Assembly (NCBI GenBank): GCA_018343915.1
Contig: JABRWF010000002.1
Span: 3,286,001 to 3,350,000 of the forward strand
Source of the DNA: Agroathelia rolfsii
Taxonomy: Eukaryota > Basidiomycota > Agaricomycetes > Amylocorticiales > Amylocorticiaceae
Length of the DNA: 64,000 bases
Direction: 5' to 3'
The translations under genes and the position numbers were made by a program. The notes under the pieces are model-generated. The model worked only from the letters and a program-made list of their open reading frames with translations, had not been told where the DNA came from and searched no databases. This document shows positions 13,462 to 26,225 of the stretch, one piece after another. Within the stretch, counting starts at the first letter, position 1. Each line of letters opens with the position of its first letter.

Positions 13462-14920
13462 ACTCAAATTGTATGCGTTCATACGTACACATACACATGC
13501 ACATACACATACACATACATACATGGGAGACGATACCCCTTACCCTCTCATAACCAAACACTAACGTCGCATTGCTTTTGTTTCTTTCCCTCTGTTGTTT
13601 CTTTTCTTCTTCGGTTATGAAGTCTGGTTTACTTTTAACCTTTTTTTTTTTGCTTCAGGTCTATCTCTTTAATCTCTTTATTCGGTTGTTGATTCTTTTT
13701 TCTTTCCTGTCTTTTCCTTTTGCGACTGTTAAATATGGAATGTAGTTCTACGTAGGATAGGATATTTGCCTTTCTATTCGAGTTTTTCTGCAACTGATAA
13801 TCGATAATGATCCACCTTAACTAACAACACATCATGAGGTGCTGTGATGGTCGATTGAAGCATTCCTCTTATTATGGTGGCACTACTGAATTGCAGTCAC
13901 ACGCCATTACAGTCACAGTTCGGTCCAATCCACTGGGAAGTGAATGTCAGCGAACTCCGGAGTCCGCCTTATGGAGTCTGCCATCTACTTGGTACTGACG
14001 GGCGCTAGTTGAGGCAATGGAACCACCAAATTAGCCCTTTGGCTCCTTCAAGTCCTTCAAAAGGTATAGATTCTCCAGAGAAATGATGCTAAGCAATTTG
14101 AGGACAGGTGACCGATTATTAAACTGCATTCAGATTCATTTCTGATGGATTCAATTTTCCTTGAATGCTTGTTCACGTACCTGTGTCATGGTCGACTCTG
14201 TGGAGCTTGTTACCTACCTGGCATTAAAAATGCTAGTGTGTCTACATTTCCTCACGCTGCCGACTTTACAAAATGCCGTCTTGTTTGTTCGATTTATGGC
14301 TTTAACGCTTCAGCGGTTCACCCGTGTCAATAAGCCTTGTAGACGTGATAATTTTACCGAAGACCAATCATCCGATACCGCCAAGACCCGGATCTGCTTC
14401 AAGTTAGCCGCCCTATCTCAGCATATCCGTTAGCTCGATATTATATTGTATCGGTCTGAGTTGTCACTTTTTGGGCATAGCAACCTGACAAATTTCTAGA
14501 TTTGCACTCGATCCAGTTCAGCGCTTTCGCGCGATCCTGCGTACCTCACGGCGATTCGACAAGGCGGAGAAGCGGTGCCCTGCCGATGACCTCAAATACA
14601 ACCAGGGTGGCTGAAGCGCTGACGGATGACATCCTTTGAATTGTCTTCAATAAGCTTGAGGGCGCCATCTACAGGGTGGACAATACAGGAAAAAGGCCAA
14701 TACGGATTTCCTATACGCTTTTAGCATTTACCATTCTCTTGTTTCCACTATATTATATCATATGCTAGGAAGGGTTGTTATATGAGCAAGCCGAGAACTT
14801 CTGTTGCTGCCTAGTCGCACTCGTTACCCACCCGCTCTCTTATTCTCTTGCCAGAGTTCGAGTCTCGGTCCCGCAGTCCAAGTCGTTGAATAAACGTTCA
14901 ACTTATCGTTATCTGGCCTC
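13462..14920. other. Intergenic region with duplicated promoter block
   Basis: No gene is supported. A run of ACATAC-type repeats lies at about 13489-13524, just after the chitin synthase stop. From about 14220 to 14690 the sequence resembles 17660-18070, upstream of the second DUF6534 gene: both carry a CGGATC(A/T)GCTTCAAGTT block and an AGGGTGGACA block in the same order. Confidence 0.55.
13489..13524. repeat. ACATAC-type microsatellite
   Basis: An imperfect array of CACATA and ACATAC units lies in the 3' flank of chitin synthase, most likely in its 3' UTR. Confidence 0.8.
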
Positions 14921-16601
14921 ATGACAGCGACTTTGGAAGTCTCGTCTACTATTGGACCCATCGTGGCTAGTGTGGTCCTAAATGCTTTTATCTTCGGCAT
15001 TTGTGTCATGCAGTTCAGCACATATTATACTACAGGATTCAAGGACAGGTTGAGCGTCAGGTTTGTTGCCCATACATGTTGTTTAATCTCTGCAATACGC
15101 ACTAGAAACTAACTTTCCGCACCATTGCATCATAGAATCATCGTCTACTGGTCTATTCTGCTCGATACATTCCACACAATCAGCTCAACATATCTACTTT
15201 GGATATATGTGGTCGATAACTTCACCAATCCGGCAATACTTTCAACTGCACCTTGGCCGTATCCTTCCACACCCATAATCGCCGCTCGTAAGTTATTTCA
15301 TTATATATAAAAATACATTTTGGGCTCACGTTATATCCTTTAGTGTATGTTCTCCTTTAAGAATATCGAACATATCAAACTATTAAATTTATTTCTACGC
15401 TTGACAGCACATCTGTTCCGATACAACATTTCCTTGCATGGCGCATCAAGGAGCAGTCATCATCAAATTTAATTTTTGCGTGTTTGTCTTTTCTATCGTT
15501 GACCCAAGGGACTCTTGGGATCATTACGGGTTCGCGTGCCATGGCAGATCCCACGTAAGTAATAACGTCGATATCTCCATTGTTCTGTAAGCTAATTTCC
15601 ACAATAATTTTTCAGGATCACTCGCTTTTATAAGCTCGTCCCAATAGTCGATGCATGGAACAGCATTTCAATGGCTTGTGACCTTTCTACAACGTATGCC
15701 TACTCATTGATATCACTGCAAAGGGCTATTTTGCTGATGCTCATTCTGTTTTGGGTAGATTCTTTCTTGCAAAGTATTGGAAGCAAGGTCGCGTACAAAA
15801 TCGTCGTGCATCGCAGCTGAACAGGTATACGGCATCGTACTATGCCACTCAGAAGGATACAGTGAATGCAATGGACAATATGTTCACACGACTCATGTTG
15901 CAATTCATTGAGACGGCAGTATTTCCGCTATTTTTCTGTGTGAGTGCCATTACTGTTTTATGGATTTTGATCAGCCTTTCATTAACACAACTGGGTGACT
16001 AGATTATGGACTTTGTCACTTTTGTGAGTAAACGGAGTTGATTCCTTTTATCTCTGCTAAAGCTGGGAACAGACCGTTTTACAAAATACCAATTATCATT
16101 TGATTTTTGTTATTGTGAGTATTACTAAACACTCTGCATTTGACGTGCTGCTAATTATTGCTCTGACGATCATAGCCTTTGGGACGCATATACACGTGAG
16201 TAACCTCATGTTCTTTCATCACACATTATAGAACTAACACACCCGAATCAGAAACACACTCCTTACCGTATGTTCCTCTGATATAATGACCCGTCCTTGT
16301 TGGTTCTCACCAAGATTTAGACACTCAACGGCCGTGCTGACCCCAACCAGGACCCAGGGAGCACAATAAATGATACACCTGTCCCACTGCCGACTCTATC
16401 TGGAGACGATAGTGTAAGTTTCGTTTTAACAAATACTTCATGCATCCTGGTACTGACATAACATATTAGCACCGCTCGATACCTCATGATGTCGAAAGGT
16501 TTCCTCGAATCGAAGGTCTATCACATCCTGAAAATGCAATGGTGTTCCCCATAGACAAGGACGCCATGCTCTCTCGTCCGAGATCAGTGGCATCGGAATG
16601 A
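14921..16601 (+). CDS. DUF6534-type multi-pass membrane protein, copy A
   Basis: Twelve exons are inferred: 14921-15060, 15136-15287, 15344 (one base), 15408-15554, 15616-15693, 15759-15939, 16003-16023, 16073-16114, 16176-16195, 16252-16267, 16321-16413 and 16470-16601. They sum to 1023 nt, 340 residues. The protein has about seven hydrophobic segments, opening with LGP-like GPIVASVVLNAFIFGI, then FKDRLSVR, LLDTFHTISSTYLLW, PIQHFLAWRIK and LTQGTLGI, with a short polar tail after GRIYTNTLLTTLN. These are hallmarks of the Agaricomycete DUF6534 family, often likened to fungal receptors; no function is established. The single-base exon supplies the middle base of a Leu codon (c-t-c); without it the frame breaks. 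Copy B lies 1.7 kb downstream in the same orientation. Confidence 0.85.
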
Positions 16602-18278
16602 GCCCGTACTCGCCACAACCGATATGATGCGATATCTATTTAAGTTGTATTTGCGTCGAGTCTCACTATCGATGCTAATACATAGGTTATGTTCGAGTTG
16701 GACATGGTTGTAAATTATTGAGTAGATAAGACTAGTTTGTAAAATAAATGGATCGCTACGTTAACGCCTTATAGTCACTCACACTTTTTGGTAGTAATCA
16801 TCATCATAACTGGGATTGCAGTTACACCTATCAAATAGCGGGAATCGATATCTCATGCAGTGTATATGGTGCCGGCGCAATACGTACTAGTAGTGGTGCC
16901 TACTAATATGTATGTGAATTCAAGTCGCTTAATCGAGTTTGTCACCAGTAACTTGGGACATCTTGTCTCCTTCTGTCTTCTTTTCTGAGATTTTGAAGCT
17001 TAGTGTACATGCATATAGTATTTGCTTCAAGTCCTCTGTAGTGGAATCCTTAGGCTTCCAGTATACAATATTGCTAGTGACCGAAGGCAGTTCTATATGT
17101 AAAGCTATTTTTCCTCTATTTAGATTTTCCTGTAACCATGAGGCTACTATGTAACTGACAGCTCGTAATGCTCCTACTTTGGTTTGAATCGACAGTGGCA
17201 TGCAAGTGCCTGGTCGGGATTCCTTCAAAGCTGCTGCACTAGTTACGACATATATGACCCCTTGTTCTTTCAAAAGGTCACATCTCCCAATGAGCAGTAA
17301 TAAGTAATTTACGCGACCAACCATGATTGTGCGTGACTCAATGGTGTGTCCATTCACATACCATTCCTGGGGGCTTTCCTCTTGCATGCTAGTAGGCTGA
17401 CAGGTCCATCAGCGCTGGTAATACTATTGTAGCCATTGTGGTAGCGGAGTTTTTATACTAGCAAAGAAAGCTTTAAATTAAACAAACAAACAAACCTGTC
17501 GTGAATCTCTCACACTCAATTATGGAACACGTTTGCCGGGAGTCCTGTGATGAACTACTTGGCTAAGGAACGACGTTTTACGATGAACCCGGGACCCCAA
17601 TTGAAGTTGCACCGGCATCAAGAGGCAAGAGTACGGGTATAAATAATCTTGCTGCTTAGATTCTTGCATACTTGCGTGGTAGGATCGTCCAAGTGCCTAG
17701 GCCTCACAGCATCGCAGTGGCGACAAATGCCGATACCATTGGCACCCGGATCAGCTTCAAGTTTACCGTTCTACCTCAATATGACATTAGCCCAGCCTGA
17801 GGTACCTGATAAAATTGTTCTGGATATAGAGCACACGGCACTTCAAGTTTGCCATGGCGCCACCGCCAAATAGCACAACTTCTTGCCTGGCAATCAGATT
17901 ATACCAACTTGAGTAATTTCGGTCATCAAACAAGCCCAGCAGTTCTGTACGATCCTGCATCTACGTTCTCCCTGTCAATGGATTCAAACTTCTGGGGTGG
18001 TTGACGTGTATCATCCTCTGAACTGTCTCTACTAAGCTGAGAGCCGCACATAGGGTGGACAGTAGAGCAGATAGACAAGTCTGCTATATTAGCCCGAGCT
18101 CACTGGTAGGCCCGACATATCACACCCCCCCTTCCCCTTTACCTTTCCTCTACCATTTGTAGACGTTGTTATAGCCTACTTCTGGGTTTCGCTCTTTACT
18201 TAGCAACTTTCTCAACCATTCTGTGGACTTTTTTTTGGTTTGGTCACTCCTTAATTGCGCAAACTATTTTGATGCTCA
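16602..18278. other. Spacer between the DUF6534 copies
   Basis: Apart from one open frame on the minus strand (16929-17387), no gene is supported. The right-hand part, about 17660-18070, is the diverged counterpart of the region upstream of copy A, so the duplicated unit probably included the promoter. Confidence 0.5.
16929..17387 (-). CDS. Hypothetical 152-residue open reading frame
   Basis: This uninterrupted frame of 152 residues lies between the two DUF6534 genes, on the opposite strand. I do not recognise a domain. The sequence looks protein-like rather than low-complexity: mixed hydrophobic stretches (VGRVNYLLLLIGRCDLL) and a charged, Lys/Glu-rich C-terminus. In a genome where nearly all genes have introns, an intronless orphan this size could be a real small gene, an exon of a larger decayed gene, or chance. 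Confidence 0.3.
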   Translation of the reverse strand: MQEESPQEWYVNGHTIESRTIMVGRVNYLLLLIGRCDLLKEQGVIYVVTSAAALKESRPGTCMPLSIQTKVGALRAVSYIVASWLQENLNRGKIALHIELPSVTSNIVYWKPKDSTTEDLKQILYACTLSFKISEKKTEGDKMSQVTGDKLD

Positions 18279-19969
18279 ATGGCGGCCGCTTTGGAAGTCT
18301 CGTCTATTCTGGGACCCATTGTGGCCGGTGTGGTCTTGAATGCGTTTATCTTTGGTATCTGTATTATGCAACTTAGCATATATTTCACTTGCGGATTTAA
18401 GGATCGGTTGGGCGTCAGGTTCGCATTTGGGTGTCCACTGGTAGCGTGTATACCAGACTAATCTTATTTATAATAGGCTCGTTGTCTATTGGTCTGTTCT
18501 GCTCGATACGTTTCATACGATTAGCTCGACGTATTTGCTTTGGATATATGTTGTTGACAATTTTACAAATCCTGCAATACTTGCAGCAGTACCTTGGCCC
18601 ATTCCTTCTACACCCATAATCACTGCTCGTAAGTTTTCCAATCATATCAAAAGCTTGGATACAACTTGAACTCATGTCGATTTCTCAGTGTGTGTTGTCC
18701 ACTGAGATTGCTATAACCTATAAAATTGATATTAACCATTCTTTTCCAATTGATAGTACATCTGTCCCAATACAACATTTCCTCGCATGGCGTATCAAAC
18801 GATGGTCGTCATCGAATTTGATCTTTACATGCTTATCTATCCTGTCGCTAACGCAAGGGGCTCTTGGGATTATTGGGAGCTCGTATGTGCTGGCTCAATC
18901 CCATTTCAGGCAAGTGACGACATCGAGACTTTGTTATGCTCTGTAAAGCTGACACGCGTATTAAAATTATAGCATCACCGATTTTTACAAGTTTATCCCA
19001 ATCGTCGATGCATGGAATACCATCTTGGTCGTTTGCGACCTTTGTACAACGTATGCTCATTTATTAAACTCAACACAAAGGTCCATCTTGCTGACAGACC
19101 GTTGTCCATGAATAGCTATTTCCTCGCAAAGTATTGGAAACAGTGTCACATGGAGGATCACCGCCAATTACAATCGAATAGGCATACGACGTCCTACTAT
19201 GCCACCCAGAACTCAAAAGACTCGGGGGGTGCGATAGATAATATCTTCACAAGATTCATGCTGCAATTCATCGAGACGGCGGCATTTCCATTGATTTTTT
19301 GTGTGAGTTCAATTGGTTTCAAGTTTAGCAGATTATGACAAGACGTTTGCTAAGTGCACATGAATGACTACATGTAGATTATGGACTTCGTTACTTTTGT
19401 AAGTGATTTAATTAGAGTGATCTCATTTTTTTTATTCAAGTCAAGAGTAGACCGTTTTAAAAAATACTAGCTATCATTTGATTTTTGCCATCGTAAGTGT
19501 ACCTAGATATCTTACATTCAGAGATGTTGATTTTGGCTTTGATAACCATAGCCCTTGGGTCGTATATATACGTGAGTATTGATCTTATATATTCATGCAA
19601 GCTTATAAACTGATATCCAATTCAGAAACACACTCCTTACAGTACGCCCCCAACACATGATGTCGTGTATTCTCTAATTCTGATTGATACATAGACACTC
19701 AACAACCGTGACGCCACTGATCAAAGTCTGGGTGGCACAATACTTGACACGCCTATCCACTTACCAACATTGTCTACCAGTGGAAATGACAGTGTAAGCT
19801 TACATTTGACGAATGCTTTCACCATTCTATCCATTCTAATATTGACACTATCTAGCGTTACTCACTACCTCATGATCCAGAGAGCTGTACTGGGATCAAA
19901 GGTCTCTCACGTCCTGAAGGTGCACTCGTATTGCCAGTTGAGAAGGACATCCTGCTCCGTCGCTCATAA
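18279..19969 (+). CDS. DUF6534-type multi-pass membrane protein, copy B
   Basis: This is the tandem paralogue of copy A, with the same 12-exon plan: 18279-18418, 18477-18628, 18689 (one base), 18757-18909, 18973-19050, 19116-19302, 19378-19398, 19451-19492, 19552-19571, 19626-19641, 19695-19793 and 19856-19969. Eight exon lengths equal those of copy A, and the differences (+6, +6, +6, -18) cancel, so this protein also has 340 residues. Shared landmarks are GPIVAGVVLNAFIFGI, LLDTFHTISSTYLLW, PIQHFLAWRIK and YTNTLLTTLN. The single-base exon again completes a Leu codon (c-t-t). The intron after exon 4 begins GCAAGT instead of GT. The C-terminal tail is shorter and diverged. Function is unknown; a membrane receptor-like role is only a guess from topology. 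Confidence 0.85.
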
Positions 19970-20632
19970 TCGATGCACAATCTACTGACAACAATCCTCT
20001 CATACGAAAGCTTGCCTTTAGGCTGATGTCTGACTTGAACGCCAACATACCAAGCTGTGTATTCAATACCACAAATTACTTGGTCACTATGGCTATTCTG
20101 TAAAGTAAATATAACTTATGTCGACACATTATAATCATTACTTAGAATACATCTCAATAATCTACACTACTAGTAGTTAATAGTAAACTTGAAATGATTG
20201 AGATTGGAATTGGTACCTTAGGCTCAAGCTGCGTAATAATTTTCAATCACTTATATTTAACATCAGTAACTCCCGGGACCATTGCTGCCACTACATTGTA
20301 CTGGTAGGTGGTGACCGACTTTCAGTGCTGGTATACACGGAGTAGTTGAGAGTGATTGTCGCGTTACAGGTCTAGGCTCAAGTCGGATGCAGTGGGACTG
20401 ACGTCACCAGAACTGTTGAGCTGGGTTTTGATCCGTGATTCTCGTGGTCGTGGCCAAACTGTGTTTTGTCTGTTCTAGTACCTACCATTAACAACGGCTT
20501 AGACAACAACTTGAATTAGCGCACTACTGAAACCTTAGCCATCATTAGCCATTTGGTTAGCATACTGGGCCACCCAACGGATATTCCAGTTATCAAATCT
20601 GCGACTCCGTTGTGATAGTGCACGGCGCCAAG
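19970..20632. other. Intergenic region upstream of NTE1
   Basis: No gene, RNA or repeat is recognised in this stretch. It should contain the 3' UTR of DUF6534 copy B and the NTE1 promoter. Confidence 0.5.
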
Positions 20633-23600
20633 ATGGAACATGACTTGCCTAACATCGACATCAGTGACCGCCACCCTCTGGTGTCTTTTGTGTCGGCATG
20701 CTTCTGGGTCATAAGTTTGTAAATTGTACTAACTCATTCCAAACATCTAACCGACCAGTATCATCCAGTGTGGTTGCTTTCGTGGGTTAAAGTCTTAGTC
20801 GCTTTTGCTACCATCACCATTCCGCGGACGATTTACGCCATTCTGTCATACTCTCTCACGCTAACAGTAAGAGCAACGGCGCACTCTTCGAGCTCTTGAA
20901 AGAATCTTACCTTCGTTTTATTTCAAGCTCAACTTTTGGTCATTTGCTCTCATCTTCGTCCTTTTCGCTGTCGGGCTTAACTACTGGATTCGCTTTAAAT
21001 ATCTTGACACATATACCCAACTTAAAGAGCAACCACTCGGAAAACCGGATACACAAGGCTTACATCCAGATGTGAACACCCCAGAGCCTCCACCCGCATT
21101 CCATAACTATCTGGATGACTTCCTGCAAGCCATTAGGGTTTTCGGATTTTTGGAAAAGCCAGTGAGTCTATGCCCGTTGCAAAGGCAGCGAATTGAACTG
21201 ACAACGGGAAAATACACATCTAGGTCTTCCATGAGTTGGCAAGACACCTCCAGACCCGCCGACTAATCGCAGGTGACACACTATACCTGGACCAGGACAA
21301 GAGTTTTTATTGCGTCGTGGATGGCCTCGTCCAAGTTTATGCTCATACAGGACGAAATGATGTCGACATGGGCGCAAATAAATGGGATAATGAAGATATG
21401 AATGGATATCAGCTACTCAACGAAGTTCGCAGTGGCGGTACTCTTTCTAGCCTTTTTACTATCCTCAGTCTTTTCACAGAGGATGTACAAATGAGTTGGC
21501 AAGAGGGTACTTCAGAAGAGCCTAGCCTTGATACCCGGGAAAACAAGCTGCTCTTTGGCAAGTCGAATGCAGACGTTTCCCACCTGAATCTCGATTCCGC
21601 ATCATCTCCTAAGCCTCGTATACTTCGTCGATCCTCTTCGTCTGCTTCGACAGTGCATGGGATAGAGAGCCCGATCCAGAACAACGACGGATACCCTGAA
21701 CCTCCCACCCCCGGTTCGGCTCGTCCTTCACCCTACTCGCACCGCCTAAAGGATCCTCTACCTCAAGTGCATCGGGGAGATGTCGCTCGCGCATTAGAAG
21801 ACACCACGCTAGCAGTCATACCAGCTGAGGCATTCCGCCGACTTACGAAAAAGTTCCCTAAGGTTAACATATCGTATCTCAAGCTGTTATCTTCCTTGCT
21901 GACTCAGATATGCAGGCAACCGGTCATATAATTCAAGGTATATGTTCTTTAGGAGTGAAAAAGGTCTGCTAACTCATCCGCCCAAGTCATCTTAACCCGC
22001 TTTACTAGAGTTACATTTCATGCTGCTCACCAATACCTTGGCCTGACTACGGAAGTACTACGCACCGAGAAGGCCATCAATGAATTGGCCTGTCATCCAC
22101 TTCCTGCATCCTTTTACGAAGGTGGTGGCCTTCAACATCTTCGCCAACGGTTTGATGGTTTTCCTCTAGATAGGCCCGAGAAGGAAGAAGATTATTTTAA
22201 TCAATCTCCACCCCGTGCTACATCTCCTGTGACGAAGTCCTTGCGAACCGCAGTGCTGTCAAAAGAGGCTCTGGTAAATAGCCCTATTTCTTCCCACCCG
22301 CCCTCCTTGAGACAACATCACTCTCGGCGTCACCAAGTCCAGGCAGGCGATCTCCATAGCACGGCAGGAAGCCAAGGTGATCTGACGCGAGGTCCCTTGA
22401 CACGCTCCTTCAGTATTCTTAATAGTCCTCGGATGGCTCGCAGCATGTCTGGCGATAGTGATGAAGATCTGACTCATGGAACCTCTGGCGATGAGTTCAA
22501 TTTGCGTGACGAGGTCATGTCGTGCATAGCCAAATCCATTGGACTTCAGCAACCGCCTCTGAGCGGCGTTGAGACTCCCGATGCATCCCCTGCCATACTA
22601 CCTCTTGATAGTCCCAGGTCAAGGATTAGCAAACAATTTTCGGCGTCTTCCTTCGGCTCGTTGTCCTTGTTAGACATTGGAGACGATGCTTCTAGCATGA
22701 CTGGTGGCACTAATTCTGTCCTATCTGGTCATGGAGATGCTGCCAGTGGATTTGATAATGAAGTGGAAATTCTCTTTTACTCCGCGGGTTCCGTCCTGGC
22801 CAAAGCAGGTGAACGAAACAAGGGTGAGTATTCATTATTCCTGGCTATAGTTTGTAGGGACTTAAATGATTATGGAATATCCAGGATTGTTTTATGTCAT
22901 TGAAGGTTTTTTGGATGTGCTGTTGCCGGTTCCAGACGAGCAAAAAAATCCATCGTCTACTCGGTCTCATCGTGGTGACGAATCGCCTGTGCCCTCATTT
23001 ATGAGTCTAGGAAACAATGCCAACCCTCCGTCTCGTTCAGAACCATCAAAAAAGCTGCTGTTCACTGTCAAGCCCGGAGGTATCGCGGGTTATCTAGGTA
23101 CTTTTCTTTCCTGTGCTAATCAATACACACGAAGCTAATCAAAATATAGCTTCACTCTGTAACACCGTGTCTTATGTGGATATTACTGCCAAGACTGATG
23201 TGAGTTGGATTGTTGTTATTTATCAGAAATACTGAACCTCGGGTAATAATAGACCTACGTTGGCTTCCTACCCTCACACGCTCTGGAGCGCTTGTTGGAG
23301 CGTCAACCGATTGTCTTGTTAACTCTGGCGAAACGATTAATATCTCTTCTCTCGCCCTTGGGTTTGTTTTCCATCAATTCACGAAATGCAACACAAGGAC
23401 TTAACTAAATGAAAAATTAGTTCTTCACATCGATGCATCGCTTGATTGGCATCATGTCAATGCTGGTCAGGTGCTTTGGCGTCCACAGGAAGCCAGCGAT
23501 AGTTTCTACATTGTTATCAATGGTCGTTTACGTGCTATTTCAGACAAGCCCGACGGCGGAGTCATCATCGTAGGAGAGTATGGTCAAGGAGATACTGTTG

Positions 23601-26225
23601 GCGAACTGGACGTGATTACGAGTTCACCAAGACGCAACACGCTCCATGCTATTCGGGACACCGAACTTATTAGAATGCCACAAACTCTTTTCAACGCTAT
23701 CTCTGCTAGGTAAGGGACTCATAAGATTCCTCGGGATGTTCGTCAAATGATAGTTTTATCTAGAAATCCCCAAGCAACCACCGAGTACGTCACTTGTCTT
23801 CTTGGCTGTTCTGCAGCTGACTTTTTTTTTTTTTTTTTTAGATTATTGCGTATGATTGCCTCTCGTGTCCGGGAGGAAACTGACCGTGCCTCGAATCCCA
23901 ATCCACCTAACATGTCCTCGGACATGAGTCGTAATAATACCAATCTCAAGACAATTGCTGTTCTTCCCGTTACACGGAACGTCCCTGTGAATGCTTTCGC
24001 AAGAAAGCTTCACGCGGCACTTCTCAGCATTGGTTCAAGCACCAGTTATCTTGACCAAGCCTCGGTCTCTGCTCATCTTGGTCGACATGCATTTTCGCGA
24101 ATGGGAAAGCTCAAGGCTGCTGGATGGCTTGCAGATCAAGAACAAAGGTTTAATACAGTCCTTTATGTGGCTGATTCACCCGTCGGCAGTTCGTGGACGC
24201 AGACTTGCGTCCGCCAGGTATGAGCTTTTAGAATCTGGACTTTAACGATTCCCAACTTACCACATCTTTAAAGGCGGATTGTATTCTCATTGTAGGCATG
24301 GGTGATGACCCAGCTATTGGAGAATACGAAAGGTTATTATTGTCAATGAAGACTACGGCAAGAAAAGAACTGGTTCTTCTTCACCCTGATAGGACTATCA
24401 CTCCAGGCTCAACGCGAGAGTGGCTAAAAGTGCGGCTGGACTGTATGATTCATGATATGTTTAAATGCTGATTGCGCCTAAAGAGTCGACCTTGGGTACA
24501 CCGGCATATTCATGTGGAACTACCCGTAAGTTTGAATAAAGATTAGCTAATGTAAATACTTAATAAGCTCTGTAGGGTCTAGCTGTTGTCGCTAAAACAA
24601 TCCCAACGCCAAACCCAGATCCAGGAGCAGTCGCAGCTTTAAAACAGCTTAAAGACCGTGTGCAGAGTGGCTTGCAAAAATATCGGGGGGCCAACAATTC
24701 CAGTAGGTTGGAGCACGGGCCCAATGTTAACGACTTTGCTCGTCTTGCCCGCCGTCTTTGCAATCGCTCAATAGGCATCGTACTTGGTGGTGGAGGCGCT
24801 CGTGGGATTTCTCACCTGGTATAAAATCATTCCAGAGCGTTGCAAGTACATACTAAATGGCGACAACTAATCGCAGGGCTTAATTAAGGCACTAGAAGAA
24901 TACGACATTCCAATCGACCATATAGGAGGTATTGTCCCTTCTGCCCAACAATACCAATATCGATGACTAAAATCATGCAGGAACAAGTATTGGAGCATTT
25001 ATTGGCGGTCTCTACGCTCGCGAAGGTGATATCATTTCCAGTGTGGGTCGTGCGAAGCAGTTTAGCAGCCGTATGGGCAACATCTGGCGTATATTGAGCG
25101 ATGTAACTTATCCTCTCGTTGCATATACTACGGTATGATCTCTTTTTTGAGTCATAGGCGTTTGTCTTAATCCTAGTGCAGGGACATGAATTCAACAGGG
25201 CAATATACAAAGTACATCTTATGGCACTACTTTATGGTCTACGCTAACTCACGAGGCTTGAACAGGCTTTTTATGACCTTCACATCGAGGACATGTGGAT
25301 CCCGTACTTCTGCAATACCACTAATATCAACACATCACGAATGGATATCCACGAAACTGGATATGCATGGCGGTTTATACGTTAGTATTACACGATGATG
25401 TATAGCTCCTTTTCTGATCAGCAAACAGGTGCTTCGATGACACTCGTCGGTCTGTTGCCACCTCTGTGCGATGATGGCCACATGCACGTAGATGGTGGTT
25501 ACAGTGAGTTTTATTTGACCTCATTTTATTTTTATACAGCTCCTGACCCACGTTCCTACAGCCGACAACCTTCCCGTAAGTTCTAGAGAAGTACTCCTTT
25601 TCATTTGATTTACTCTTTTGATAGGTTTCAGCGATGTTTTCGATGGGTGCAAGTGCAGTGATTGCATGTGATGTTGGCTCGGTGAGTGAGAAATCTTGAT
25701 ATCCGTAGGATTTTTCTAATGGGTCATCTAAAGATCGACGATAACTCCCCACGAAACTTTGGTGATCACGTATCTGGATGGTGGCTACTTCTCAATCGGT
25801 GGAACCCGTTCTCATCCGCAAAAAGTGTCCCCGACATCCCGGAGATCCAGAGTCGTCTAGCATAGTGCGTAGATCTCAATTAAAATTGGGATTAAATCTG
25901 AATGATCGCAATCTGCAGTGTCTCGAGTGTACGTACTCTCGAAGAAGCTAAAGTTGCCCGGGGATGTCTTTACTTGCAAATGCCGGTTCAGGAGGTACTT
26001 GATCCCACACTCGTCTTCCTTGTAAAGGAAAATTGACTCACATGTTCATAGTATGGAACTCTCCAATTTTCCAAATTTGAGGAGATTCATGACAGGGGGT
26101 ATGAAGCTGCTCTGAAAGCACTTGAGGAGTGGGACAAAGACGGCAAATTGCCATTTGGTCATACCGAAAAAGACAGTGCAGAGAGCCTGAAAAAGGGTCG
26201 GAGTGCAAGAAGAAATTCTATCTGA
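20633..26225 (+). CDS. NTE1: Lysophospholipase NTE1 (patatin-like phospholipase)
   Basis: A many-exon gene encoding the fungal neuropathy target esterase orthologue. N-terminal membrane segments ([31 protein letters not shown]) are followed by cyclic-nucleotide-binding-like domains (around 21240-21960 and 22760-23710) separated by a long Ser-rich linker. The C-terminal patatin domain has the oxyanion loop [12 protein letters not shown], the nucleophile elbow GTSIG (split by an intron) and the DGG containing the dyad Asp. NTE1 deacylates phosphatidylcholine and lysophosphatidylcholine at the ER, making glycerophosphocholine. One intron in an otherwise open stretch (21862-21915) must be removed to give KKFPK-ATGHIIQ, the family sequence. 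The first intron is uncertain: only a weak donor near 20708 keeps frame with YHPVWLLSW. An intron near 23822-23840 holds a long T-run before its acceptor. Confidence 0.95.

Noticed and set aside
14850..14880. T-arm-like GTTCGAGTC sequence suggesting a tRNA
   Set aside because: No acceptor stem or anticodon arm could be paired around it; the same holds for GGTTCAAATC near 4784.
21862..21931. NTE1 exon read-through ending in a stop
   Set aside because: The tail NISYLKLL is intronic; splicing 21862-21915 restores the conserved KKFPK-ATGHIIQ.
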